DNA of 64,000 bases from CALCTE01 sp045585835. Its GTDB lineage: Bacteria; Bacillota; Clostridia; Oscillospirales; CAG-272. The stretch covers positions 62,001 to 126,000 of the forward strand of contig JAZMZG010000013.1 in the NCBI GenBank assembly GCA_045585835.1, read 5' to 3'. The translations under genes were made by a program, and so were the position numbers. Below, one piece after another: positions 10,208 to 18,500 of this stretch (positions within the stretch are counted from its first letter, which is position 1; each line of letters starts with the position of its first letter). Under the pieces are notes generated by a model. The model was not told the DNA's origin and did no database searches. It saw only the letters and a program-made list of their open reading frames with translations.

Positions 10208-11176
10208 ATGAAAAAAGTATTATTGTTGACATTAGCTTTATTACTCCTTGTGTGTTCTGTAGCTTGTTCCGCCAAAAAAAATACTTTGCTCGGAACAGCT
10301 TATGACAACGCTGAAACGGAATCAACTAAGAGTGATATTGCTTACCCCGAGGACTATTTGGCTGACGGAAAGTATAACGGTTCAACAAACGATTCAGTAA
10401 ACGAAAACGGATTTGATGCAAGCACGGGACTTGATTCCGATGGAAGTATCGGTGAAAATGATCTTGCAAACCGTAAGCTTATCAAGCGTGTGCGAATGGA
10501 GATCGAAACCGAGCAGTATGACAGCTTTTTAGTTTCGGTAAAAAGCCTTATTTCTTCTTCGGGAGCATATATACAAAACTCCACTATGTACGACAGAAAC
10601 GGTAAGAACGCAAATAGAAGCGCAACGCTCACTGTAAGAGTTCCCGCGGATAGACTGAATGATTTTACAGACGGCATATACGGTGGAGCTACCGTTACTT
10701 ACTATAATGAAGACCTTGATGATGTTACAGCATCATACAAGGATATCGAAAGCCGCATCGAGTCTTTGACAATAGAGCTTGATGCTTTGAATAAGCTTCT
10801 TGCAGACGCTGTAGACCTTCAGTACGTTATATCCTTACACGATAGAATAACGGACATAAGATATGAGCTTGACAGATATGAATCATCTATAAGAAATTAC
10901 GATGAGCTTATCTCTTACAGCACCGTTACGCTTTATATAACGGAGGTTAAGCGTGAAACTATTGTCGATGAACAGTCTACTTGGGAAGAAATAGGAAGCA
11001 ATCTCTCCGAAAATGTCAGCGATATAGGCGAGTTCTTCAGACGCCTCTTTATAGATATTGCAAGCGGTATTCCGTATATTATCATCATATCTGCAATCGC
11101 AGGTTCGATCACGGTTATAATCATTGTAAAAGTAAAGAAGCACCGTAAAAAAATAAACGCAAAGACAGAAGAATAA
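10208..11176 (+). CDS. DUF4349 domain lipoprotein
   Basis: Predicted surface-anchored lipoprotein of unknown role. The start is taken at ATG 10208 because AGAAAGGAG sits seven bases upstream; a GTG at 10187 would precede that SD. The signal peptide MKKVLLLTLALLLLVCSVAC ends in a lipobox with Cys20. A variable linker leads into the DUF4349 domain (about 80-265), which contains a coiled-coil stretch rich in Leu/Ile and Glu/Asp. A C-terminal membrane helix (about 280-300) is followed by a basic tail. Having both a lipid anchor and a C-terminal helix is usual for this family. A strong terminator follows. Confidence 0.8.
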   Translation: MKKVLLLTLALLLLVCSVACSAKKNTLLGTAYDNAETESTKSDIAYPEDYLADGKYNGSTNDSVNENGFDASTGLDSDGSIGENDLANRKLIKRVRMEIETEQYDSFLVSVKSLISSSGAYIQNSTMYDRNGKNANRSATLTVRVPADRLNDFTDGIYGGATVTYYNEDLDDVTASYKDIESRIESLTIELDALNKLLADAVDLQYVISLHDRITDIRYELDRYESSIRNYDELISYSTVTLYITEVKRETIVDEQSTWEEIGSNLSENVSDIGEFFRRLFIDIASGIPYIIIISAIAGSITVIIIVKVKKHRKKINAKTEE

Positions 11177-11183
11177 TAATAAC

Positions 11184-11232
11184 AATGCCCGAACTAAACT
11201 GCACCAATTTGTGCAGTTTAGTTCGGGGCATT
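11184..11232 (+). terminator. Intrinsic terminator after DUF4349 gene
   Basis: A very long stem (about 21 bp, with one bulged G) is formed by AATGCCCGAACTAAACTGCAC and its complement around the loop CAATTT, followed by a T-rich stretch. It separates the polC-side genes from the BlaI-M56 unit. Confidence 0.9.
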
Positions 11233-11267
11233 TAATTTTAACATTTTATGAATTTTCACTCCTTCTA

Positions 11268-11311
11268 TTGACAAAACGGTCTACATCATGTAAAATGGTC
11301 TACAAGATGTA
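11268..11311 (+). promoter_or_regulatory. BlaI-type promoter with two tandem operators
   Basis: TTGACA (11268-11273), a 17-bp spacer and TAAAAT (11291-11296) form a near-consensus promoter. Two TACA-n3-TGTA dyads, at 11282-11292 and 11301-11311, match the BlaI/MecI operator pattern. They repeat with a 19-bp period (GGTCTACA at 11278 and 11297). The first covers the spacer and -10; the second covers the predicted transcription start. The expected consequence is repression of the downstream blaI-like/M56 pair by its own regulator. Confidence 0.8.
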
Positions 11312-11331
11312 AACTGTATGGAGGGAAACAT

Positions 11332-11694
11332 ATGAATGATTATCAAATGGGAGCGGTTGAATCTCGCTTTGCCGATATAATTTGGGAAAACGAGCCGATT
11401 TCATCTACCGAACTTGCAAAGAAAAGCGGTGAAGTGCTGAGGTGGAAAAAATCCACCGCATATACCGTGCTCAAAAGACTTTGCGACAAAGGCATTTTTC
11501 GGAACGAAAACGGAACCGTCACTTCTATGATTTCGAAGAACGAATTCAATTCCGTTCAAAGCGAAAGATTTGTTGATGATACGTTTAACGGCTCATTACC
11601 TGCGTTTCTTGCCGCATTCACATCACGCAAGCCTCTTAAAAAAGAGGAGGTAGAGAAGCTTCGTGCATTGGTTGCGCAGTATGAGGAGGTGTAA
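11332..11694 (+). CDS. BlaI/MecI/CopY family transcriptional repressor
   Basis: Winged-helix repressor of the penicillinase-repressor family. The 120-residue length, the N-terminal ADIIWENEPISSTELAK region and the recognition-helix region KKSTAYTVLKRLCDKG are typical. A C-terminal dimerisation part follows (LPAFLAAFTSRK and ELR-like residues). GGAGGG precedes the ATG. It is two bases upstream of an M56 peptidase gene, the classic BlaI-BlaR1 pairing in which membrane-sensor proteolysis relieves repression. Tandem operators sit in its own promoter. The signal sensed need not be a beta-lactam because the partner lacks a penicillin-binding sensor domain. Confidence 0.9.
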   Translation: MNDYQMGAVESRFADIIWENEPISSTELAKKSGEVLRWKKSTAYTVLKRLCDKGIFRNENGTVTSMISKNEFNSVQSERFVDDTFNGSLPAFLAAFTSRKPLKKEEVEKLRALVAQYEEV

Positions 11695-11696
11695 AC

Positions 11697-13859
11697 ATGG
11701 AGGCAGTATTTCTTAAAATATTTAATATGAGCATCACTGCCGGTTGGATAGCTCTTGCGGTTATCATTACAAGACTATTTTTAAAAAAAGCTCCTAAATG
11801 GGTAAACGTATTACTGTGGTCACTTGTTGGGATTCGCCTTATATGTCCAATATCTTTCGAAAGTGTTTTCAGCCTTATACCAAGCGCAGAAACCGTACCT
11901 CTTGATATAATGTATACGGACACGCCGACCGTTCATACGGGAATCGGTCAGTTTAATTCAGTAATAAATCCCGTAATTTCCGAGTCGCTTGCTCCTAATA
12001 TCGGCGATAGCGTAAATCCAATGCAGGTGATTACTTTTCTTGCCTCTGTAATTTGGCTTATCGGTATCGGTTGTATGCTTATGTATTTCTTATTGAGTTA
12101 TCTGCGCATAATGATTAAGGTCAGAGAAGCCGTGGCGCATGAAACGAACGTATTCATTTGTGACAGAGTTGCATCTCCGTTCATACTCGGTGTTATCCGT
12201 CCCAAGATATACTTGCCGTCAAATATGGACAAATCTGATTACGATTACGTTCTTGCACACGAAAAAGCGCATTTGAAAAGATTTGACCACCTTTGGAAGC
12301 CGCTTGGATTTTTACTGCTTACGGTGTATTGGTTTAACCCTCTTTTATGGATAGCTTACATTCTTCTTTGCAGAGATATTGAATTTGCATGTGATGAAAA
12401 AGTCATAAAAGAAATGGGTGTTGAAAGCAAGAAACCGTATTCTGAAGCACTTATAAATTGCAGTGCTCCCGGAAGTGCAATCACCGCTTGTCCGCTTGCA
12501 TTTGGAGAGACCGGAATTAAAGGACGAATAAAATCGGTACTGAATTATAAAAAGCCGGCGTTATGGATAATTATAGCATCGGTTATATTAGGTGCGGGTT
12601 TGGCGGTATGTTTCTTAACGAATCCGAAAACCGATATTGATGAAAGGCTTATTCCGTTTATTGATTGCAAGATTGCATCTTTTCATCAAACTGAAGATAC
12701 AGCCGGCAGATACAGTTGTCTTGATTGGGAGGTAATTGGTAAAGAGAAGAAAGGCGATATAACGAATATTTATTTGTGGGTACTTTACTGCGAATTTGAT
12801 TATGAGAATGAGCTTATTATTAAAAAACTTACTCACACGCCTGCGCTTATAACAGTGGAAAAAGAAAAAGGTGAGTACCGAATCATTGAATATTGGCAGC
12901 CGAGTGAAAGCGAATCTGTAAAGGAAAAGTTCCCCTCGCATCTTTGGGACAAAGCCTTGTCACCAAACGATTATTATGACACACAGTATGAAAAGCTCAA
13001 AAATTTGGCAGAGGAACACTATAAAGAAAACCCCAAAACAACACGTCCGCCATATTCCTTTGAAATAACCGATTTTACGGACACATTATTTTCAATTAAC
13101 TCAATAAGTGATGCTTATGAAAAAATGTTGGAAGCGGGTGCATATTCATCAAATCTTGTTGCCGATTCAAGATTTTATTTGCCTACCGTAAAGATAATAA
13201 GCACAGCCGAGCTTGAACGCTTTAAAGAAATAATGTTTGGTGACGAAGATTTTTCCATCAGTTCAAAGTATACCGATTCCTTTTTTGAAGAGAATACACT
13301 TTTCCTGATATATACTTACGCACCGACACTTTCGGAAAGATATTTTGTTGATTACGTAGAAAAGCATGGCGAGAAATTGGATATTGCTGTAGCTGAAATT
13401 TTTTCTGACGCGGGAGACATGCAAGTAGCACATTGGCTTATTGCTTTAGAGATACCCAATAGCTGCAACGTTAAAGACGTTGAAGAAGTGGACGCACGTA
13501 TCTGCTCGCAAATATTTCCAAATAAAAGTACCGTTACAGCTGATTCAAAAATAGTGAAAAAATACATATATCCCTCGTATCAAAGTGCATTTATGTCGCC
13601 TTTTGTGACTTTATATGATAACGGTAAATTTATATTCTCTCCCGGCGTTTATAGCAGCTATATAGCCTACGGTGATTACGAAGAGAAAGACGGTTGTCTA
13701 AAGCTTTTCTCCGAAGAAGACGGTTATGTATATTATTTTGACGAAGTTGAAAACGGCATAGCCTACAGTACAGAGGATTCAACGGCACCGGATTGGGTTC
13801 ACAACAGTATAAAAGACGGTGCGGTATTTTTCCTTTACGGAACTTTAATTACCGAATAA
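11697..13859 (+). CDS. M56 (BlaR1-like) membrane metalloprotease with a non-PBP sensor region
   Basis: Predicted transmembrane signal transducer that would inactivate its neighbouring BlaI-type repressor. Residues 1-305 hold four membrane helices and the cytoplasmic zinc protease site: HEKAH at 188-192 and the third-ligand region EFACDE at 229-234. The fourth helix is at about 288-306. Residues 310-720 should lie outside the cell. They lack the SxxK and KTG motifs of the BlaR1 penicillin sensor and instead form a mixed, acidic, aromatic-rich region of at least two parts (about 310-440 and 450-720). A good terminator follows. Ligand unknown. Confidence 0.85.
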   Translation: MEAVFLKIFNMSITAGWIALAVIITRLFLKKAPKWVNVLLWSLVGIRLICPISFESVFSLIPSAETVPLDIMYTDTPTVHTGIGQFNSVINPVISESLAPNIGDSVNPMQVITFLASVIWLIGIGCMLMYFLLSYLRIMIKVREAVAHETNVFICDRVASPFILGVIRPKIYLPSNMDKSDYDYVLAHEKAHLKRFDHLWKPLGFLLLTVYWFNPLLWIAYILLCRDIEFACDEKVIKEMGVESKKPYSEALINCSAPGSAITACPLAFGETGIKGRIKSVLNYKKPALWIIIASVILGAGLAVCFLTNPKTDIDERLIPFIDCKIASFHQTEDTAGRYSCLDWEVIGKEKKGDITNIYLWVLYCEFDYENELIIKKLTHTPALITVEKEKGEYRIIEYWQPSESESVKEKFPSHLWDKALSPNDYYDTQYEKLKNLAEEHYKENPKTTRPPYSFEITDFTDTLFSINSISDAYEKMLEAGAYSSNLVADSRFYLPTVKIISTAELERFKEIMFGDEDFSISSKYTDSFFEENTLFLIYTYAPTLSERYFVDYVEKHGEKLDIAVAEIFSDAGDMQVAHWLIALEIPNSCNVKDVEEVDARICSQIFPNKSTVTADSKIVKKYIYPSYQSAFMSPFVTLYDNGKFIFSPGVYSSYIAYGDYEEKDGCLKLFSEEDGYVYYFDEVENGIAYSTEDSTAPDWVHNSIKDGAVFFLYGTLITE

Positions 13860-13867
13860 TTGATATT

Positions 13868-13902
13868 AACGGTGTGAGTTTTAAATTCTTGCACCGTTTT
13901 TT
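13868..13902 (+). terminator. Intrinsic terminator after M56 gene
   Basis: ACGGTGTGAG pairs with CTTGCACCGT (two G-U pairs) around an AT-rich loop and is followed by six T residues. Confidence 0.75.
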
Positions 13903-13930
13903 CATATTCGGTTCATATTTCAAAATATGC

Positions 13931-13959
13931 TTGAAATAGACAACAAATTGTGATAGAAT
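13931..13959 (+). promoter_or_regulatory. Promoter of the PrsA-like gene
   Basis: TTGAAA, a 17-bp spacer and TAGAAT preceded by TGA (extended -10). The same TTGAAA-17-TGATAGAAT layout recurs in front of the dehydratase gene at 15611. Confidence 0.75.
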
Positions 13960-13990
13960 TCAATTAGTTTAATTAAGGACGGTTACATAT

Positions 13991-15073
13991 ATGAAAAAAA
14001 TATTTTCCATCATAGCATTATTACTTGCACTTTCTTTGCTTTTGTGTTCTTGCAAACAAACGACCTCCGACGAAGAACAAAACCCTGACAAGCAGCAGAC
14101 TTCTCAAGACAATACGGATTACAGTCAGGTCGCCGCATTTACGGCAAACCACGCTTTAAACACTTCACAAATGGCATATTTGTTCTTCGGCACCTTTAGC
14201 GATTTTTATTCTATTTACGCAAACTATTTGACATATCTCGGCATTGACCTTGAAAAGTCCTTTAAAGAACAGGCTTGTACTTTTGAAGAAGGTGTTGAGC
14301 AAAGCTGGTTTGATTATTTTCTTTCCAATACAAAGACTTACGCAGAACAGTTCTTGGTTTTAAATGAGGTAGCAAAGGCAAACGGTCAGACTCTTTCGGA
14401 AGAAGATAAAGCTGAAATTGATTCAAGCATAAACGAACTCAAGCAATACGTTGAGGAAAACGATTTTGCACTTCAAGACTACTTGGATATGACCTACGGA
14501 AACGGCGTTACCGAAGATGTGATCCGTGAAGTTTTAAATATAACTTACCTTGCAAGTGCATATTATGAAAAAGTATATGAAGGATATACTTTTACGGAAG
14601 ATGAATATAAAGCTTACGAAGAAGAAAACTTCAAAGATGAGGAAAATTATAACTACGTAAATGTTCGCCACATTCTTGTCGAGACCGAAGATGAAGCAAA
14701 ATCTCTTCTTGATGAAATATTGAAGTCAGAAAACATTGAACAAGCTTTTATAAAAACGGCAGGAGAAAAGACGCTTGACGGAGGATCCAAAACTACGGGC
14801 GGTCTGTATACTGACGTGTATAAAGGACAGATGGTTACAAACTTTAACGACTGGTGCTTTGATGAGTCAAGAAAGCCCGGCGATACGGGTATTGTGTCGA
14901 GTGATTACGGCTATCATATTATGTATTACGTTTCCCTTTCGGATAAAAACTATTTCAGGGAAACCGCAGATTACGAGATGAGAAACGAGCTTTACGCCGA
15001 AGAGTATGAGAATTGGCTTAAACAATATCCCGTGACATTTAACGCCGAACAGCTTAGTATAATCAATGCATAA
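13991..15073 (+). CDS. PrsA-like peptidyl-prolyl isomerase lipoprotein
   Basis: Predicted extracytoplasmic foldase that helps secreted proteins fold at the membrane-wall interface. The N-terminus is a lipoprotein signal with lipobox LLLCSC and Cys21. A SurA_N-like helical region covers roughly 50-210. A parvulin-type rotamase domain (about 225-325) starts with VNVRHILVETEDEA and contains GGSKTTGGLY, PGDTGIVSSDYGYHIM and the family's conserved GYHI turn. At 360 residues it is slightly longer than Bacillus PrsA. It has its own promoter and terminator, so it is a single-gene unit. Confidence 0.87.
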   Translation: MKKIFSIIALLLALSLLLCSCKQTTSDEEQNPDKQQTSQDNTDYSQVAAFTANHALNTSQMAYLFFGTFSDFYSIYANYLTYLGIDLEKSFKEQACTFEEGVEQSWFDYFLSNTKTYAEQFLVLNEVAKANGQTLSEEDKAEIDSSINELKQYVEENDFALQDYLDMTYGNGVTEDVIREVLNITYLASAYYEKVYEGYTFTEDEYKAYEEENFKDEENYNYVNVRHILVETEDEAKSLLDEILKSENIEQAFIKTAGEKTLDGGSKTTGGLYTDVYKGQMVTNFNDWCFDESRKPGDTGIVSSDYGYHIMYYVSLSDKNYFRETADYEMRNELYAEEYENWLKQYPVTFNAEQLSIINA

Positions 15074-15104
15074 AAAAGAAGGCTGCTGTGCAGCCTTCTT
15101 TTTT
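15072..15104. terminator. Bidirectional terminator between foldase and CotF-like genes
   Basis: A perfect 15-bp stem (AAAAAAGAAGGCTGC with its complement, loop TGT) has A- and T-runs on the two sides and so serves both converging genes. Confidence 0.92.
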
Positions 15105-15105
15105 A

Positions 15106-15543
15106 TCAATACATATTGTGCGCCGACATATAATTATATATCTGCTCTCCGTGGTTCTGTTCTTGTGTTTGTATTGTATTTAGTACGCCTCTCAAATCCT
15201 TGTTTGAAAATTCAAACACCGATATATCGTATACGGAAGAAACGTGCTTTTCCATTGAAAGAGCATCTTTGCAGAGAAAAGTATCGGTTTCCTTGCAGGG
15301 TGTACGACCCTCCAAGTTGCAATTTGCGGGTTGTTTTGTTGAAACACAATCGGGAACTGTGCCGTTTTGTATCTGTGTTAACCAGTCAAGATGCGTTTGT
15401 TCGTTTTGAGAAAGTCTGCAAAAGAGATTTTTCAGCTCTGCATCACAAGCTTCGTTTGAATACTTGTTGTATTTTTGGATACAAATTTCCTCGCTACTTT
15501 TGAGGTCAGCTATAAGTGTTTGTTCTTTGGTTGTAAGTGTCAT
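15106..15543 (-). CDS. CotF-like ferritin-fold spore coat protein
   Basis: 145 residues, mostly helical. It begins TTKEQTLIADLKSSEEICIQKY and has a later NEQTHLDWL segment; these resemble the clostridial CotF/ferritin-like coat family (Glu and His positions of a degenerate four-helix bundle). The middle is a less-helical Cys-rich insert (CVSTKQPANC, then two further Cys), which could cross-link in the coat. The C-terminal helix ends EQNHGEQIYNYMSAHNMY. GAAAGGATTG precedes the ATG. The role in the coat is inferred from family resemblance only. Confidence 0.65.
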   Translation of the reverse strand: MTLTTKEQTLIADLKSSEEICIQKYNKYSNEACDAELKNLFCRLSQNEQTHLDWLTQIQNGTVPDCVSTKQPANCNLEGRTPCKETDTFLCKDALSMEKHVSSVYDISVFEFSNKDLRGVLNTIQTQEQNHGEQIYNYMSAHNMY

Positions 15544-15610
15544 AATATCAATCCTTTCAATGTTTTGATGTTATTATTTCAACTTTTTATGCGATTTATA
15601 CATTTTGCAC

Positions 15611-15639
15611 TTGAAATGCAGCATAAAATATGATAGAAT
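15611..15639 (+). promoter_or_regulatory. Promoter of the CapD/FlaA1-type gene
   Basis: TTGAAA-17-TAGAAT with an upstream TGA extended -10. Downstream, AATGTATA is directly repeated at 15646-15653 and 15657-15664 with an 11-bp period between the promoter and the gene, a possible protein-binding site. Confidence 0.72.
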
Positions 15640-15691
15640 TTAAATAATGTATACAAAATGTATATAAATATATATGAAACAGGTGCGAATA

Positions 15692-17539
15692 GTGAAGAAA
15701 TTTTCAAAATACTGTAGATACATAATTTGTGATTTGGTTTCCATAGTGTTTATGATGTATTTATCACTTGGAATTTTCAACTTTTTTTGGGGATACGGTT
15801 TTTTCCACACCGAATATATAAAATCGATTACTGCATTTCTTCCGTTAACTATTGCGATTGTAGGATTTACCTATCTTATTTTCGGTCTGTACAATAAGCT
15901 TTGGAAATATTTTGGTACGACGGAGCTTATATCCATACTTGCCGCAAATATCGTATCGGGAGGTTTGCTTTTACTTGCGCATTTCATTTTTAAGCTTTTC
16001 AACATACAATATCTTTTCTCCTTGCAAATAATTCTTTTCACGGTATTTATGGCATTTTCATCATTTTTTATCCGTGTTATTCCAAGGCTTTACCAGAATA
16101 TGATAAATTTCAAAAACAATCCCGTATCAGATGATGAAAATACGATGATAATCGGAGCGGGTATTGCTTGCGATATGTTCCTTCACGAGCTATCCATAAA
16201 AGGTGAAAAAGGAAATATCAAGTGCATAATAGACGATAATACGGAAAAGCACGGATTGCGATCCCACGGAATTCCGATAATCGGCGGAAGAGAATGTATA
16301 AAGGATGCTGTTAATAAGTACGGCATCAAAAGGATAGTATTTGCAATCCCCTCCATAAATGATGACGAAAAATACGAGATATTGAGGATATGCAAGTCAT
16401 GCTGCTCCAACGTTAAGTCTTTGCCCGATATTTCCGGCATCGTAAACGGTGTTATCAGTATAACGTCGTTAACAGAGATAGATCCCGAAATCTTGCTTGG
16501 TCGCGATCCTATACATGCAGATATCGATAAGATTGCCGATTGCGTTAACGGTAAGGTGGTTTTGGTGACCGGCGGTGGCGGTTCAATAGGCAGCGAGCTT
16601 TGTCGGCAGATAGCAAGACAATCACCAAAGGCACTTGTAATCGTCGATATTTATGAAAACAATGCTTACGAAATTCAGCAAGAGCTTTTCAGAAAGATAC
16701 CGAGCCTTGATTTGACGGTAGAAATAGCGTCGGTAAGAGATTATAATCGCCTTGAACATATATTTAAAAAACACAGACCGGATCTCGTTTTTCACGCTGC
16801 GGCGCATAAGCACGTTCCTTTGATGGAATCAAGTCCTATAGAGGCTGTAAAGAACAATGTTTTCGGTACGCTTAATACCGCAAAAGCCGCAAGTGAATCG
16901 GAAGTACAAAAATTTGTGCTCATATCAACCGATAAAGCAGTTAATCCAACGAATATTATGGGTGCGACAAAGCGTATTTGCGAGATGATAATCCAAACCT
17001 ATAATAAGAAGTCTAAAACCGAATTCGTTGCAGTCAGATTCGGAAACGTCTTGGGAAGTAACGGCTCCGTTATACCTCTGTTTTTGAATCAGATCAAGAA
17101 CGGCGGGCCCGTTACCGTAACGCACGCAGAGATAATTCGCTATTTTATGACGATACCTGAAGCCGTATCTCTCGTTCTGCAAGCCGCACATTCGGCAAAC
17201 GGCGGAGAGATATACGTGCTCAATATGGGCAATCCCGTAAAGATATTAAAGCTTGCGGAGAATTTGATAAAGCTTTGCGGATACGTACCGTATAAGGATA
17301 TAGAGATAAAGTTTACGGGACTTCGACCGGGTGAAAAACTTTACGAGGAACTTCTTATGGCAGAAGAAGGCCTTACGCAAACTGATAACAGTATGATATT
17401 TATCGGTAAAAGCATTGAGATGGACGAGGATAAGTTCGAGCATCAACTCAATGAACTTCACAATTCCATGCATGATGAAAATACGGATATTAAGAAACTT
17501 GTATCCGAAATAGTTACAACGTACAGATACGCAAAATAG
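15692..17539 (+). CDS. CapD/FlaA1-type membrane nucleotide-sugar 4,6-dehydratase
   Basis: Predicted to modify UDP-N-acetylhexosamines for surface polysaccharides. GTG 15692 is preferred because AGGTG lies six bases upstream; ATG 15674 is in frame but has no SD. Four N-terminal membrane helices (to about 120) precede a CoA-binding/Rossmann-like domain (IIGAG around 150). The SDR catalytic domain starts near 290 with LVTGGGGSIGSEL. STDKAVNPTNIMGATKR carries Met in place of the usual catalytic Tyr, as in the WbpM/CapD branch. The C-terminus has the GLRPGEKLYEELL motif. It is followed 13 bp later by a ManA-like cupin gene. Confidence 0.88.
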   Translation: MKKFSKYCRYIICDLVSIVFMMYLSLGIFNFFWGYGFFHTEYIKSITAFLPLTIAIVGFTYLIFGLYNKLWKYFGTTELISILAANIVSGGLLLLAHFIFKLFNIQYLFSLQIILFTVFMAFSSFFIRVIPRLYQNMINFKNNPVSDDENTMIIGAGIACDMFLHELSIKGEKGNIKCIIDDNTEKHGLRSHGIPIIGGRECIKDAVNKYGIKRIVFAIPSINDDEKYEILRICKSCCSNVKSLPDISGIVNGVISITSLTEIDPEILLGRDPIHADIDKIADCVNGKVVLVTGGGGSIGSELCRQIARQSPKALVIVDIYENNAYEIQQELFRKIPSLDLTVEIASVRDYNRLEHIFKKHRPDLVFHAAAHKHVPLMESSPIEAVKNNVFGTLNTAKAASESEVQKFVLISTDKAVNPTNIMGATKRICEMIIQTYNKKSKTEFVAVRFGNVLGSNGSVIPLFLNQIKNGGPVTVTHAEIIRYFMTIPEAVSLVLQAAHSANGGEIYVLNMGNPVKILKLAENLIKLCGYVPYKDIEIKFTGLRPGEKLYEELLMAEEGLTQTDNSMIFIGKSIEMDEDKFEHQLNELHNSMHDENTDIKKLVSEIVTTYRYAK

Positions 17540-17552
17540 GACGGACAAAATA

Positions 17553-18308
17553 TTGAAACCGATTAAATTATATCCGCTTCAAGCAAACAAGACTTATATT
17601 TTTTCTCAAGGCTGCAAGCTTGCAGATGATGATTGTATATTAGCTGATTTCATAAAAAAGCAAAAGGAAAATATTCTTTCGTCTCGAAGCGACGTAAGAG
17701 AACTTTCTTTTACGGTATGTGCGGGAGTAGGGGACGGCACCTTGCTTTGCGACAGTGTCTGCTCACACTTCTTCTTTGTGCTTGAAGCAAATGATGCCGA
17801 GTTTATATGCGGCGGAAAGAAAAACGTTAAGTTAGATATCAACGATCTTGCAACCTTTAACACGTTAAAAGTAAAAAACGGTGATTATTTCACCGTTCCC
17901 GCAGGGACTGTTTATTCGGTAGGCAAAGGAATAAGCTACGTCGAGGTCTATTCGAACAACTCTTCATTACATAGGATAAGTTGCAACGCAGAGCTTGTGG
18001 ATATTTCATTCACCACAAGTACACCCTTACTTAAAAAGCCGGCTATTAAAAATGATCGTGAAGGATTTTCAGTGAAGGTCTTGGCGGCGCTTGAAAGCTT
18101 TACTGTTGCACAGATAACCGTAGTAGGAACCTATCAAAACAGTATAGGCTCGTCATATCGCTTCATGTTTTGCCTTGACGGTGCCGCTGAACTTAAATAC
18201 GGCGAAGGTAAGGTTCGGCTCAAGTCGGGTGACTGCTATTTGCTTCCTGCAAATATGGGTGATTTTACAATCAGCGGCGGCATTGATTTCCTTATATTTA
18301 ATAGATAG
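17553..18308 (+). CDS. ManA-like (type I phosphomannose isomerase-related) double-cupin protein
   Basis: A 251-residue protein with a TTG start behind AGGACGG. It resembles the C-terminal cupin part of class I mannose-6-phosphate isomerases: VKNGDYFTVPAGTVYSVGKG, then a second cupin with LKSGDCYLLPAN near the C-terminus. The N-terminal catalytic cupin, with the usual Gln/His/Glu zinc ligands (such as HPQ and EKPE), is not recognisable. Isomerase activity is therefore doubtful; a regulatory or sugar-binding role is equally possible. It probably shares a transcript with the dehydratase gene, which suggests polysaccharide precursor supply. Confidence 0.6.
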   Translation: MKPIKLYPLQANKTYIFSQGCKLADDDCILADFIKKQKENILSSRSDVRELSFTVCAGVGDGTLLCDSVCSHFFFVLEANDAEFICGGKKNVKLDINDLATFNTLKVKNGDYFTVPAGTVYSVGKGISYVEVYSNNSSLHRISCNAELVDISFTTSTPLLKKPAIKNDREGFSVKVLAALESFTVAQITVVGTYQNSIGSSYRFMFCLDGAAELKYGEGKVRLKSGDCYLLPANMGDFTISGGIDFLIFNR

Positions 18309-18424
18309 GCATTTTATATAATTTTCGCTTTGAACATTGTGCAATATATACAATTTGCGCTTTGCTATTCAAAAAACTACTATTAGTTTACATTAATTAT
18401 TTCGATAAAATGCATTAAAAGGTA

Positions 18425-18453
18425 TTGAAATGTCCTTAAAAATATGCTATAAT
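18425..18453 (+). promoter_or_regulatory. Strong promoter of the secreted DOMON-like gene
   Basis: TTGAAA, a 17-bp spacer and TATAAT with an extended TGC before it. It is one of the best promoters in the window and is consistent with the codon bias of the gene it drives. Confidence 0.85.
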
Positions 18454-18500
18454 CCCAATAGCAAAAAATAAAACAATAAACAATACGAAAGGTGAGAACA

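Noticed and set aside
11697..13859. True BlaR1 beta-lactam sensor
   Set aside because: The extracellular region lacks the SxxK and KTG motifs of the penicillin-binding sensor domain.
18342..18356. 15-mer CAATATATACAATTT shared (inverted) with 62982-62996
   Set aside because: AT-rich match with no extension into the flanks; expected by chance at this base composition.
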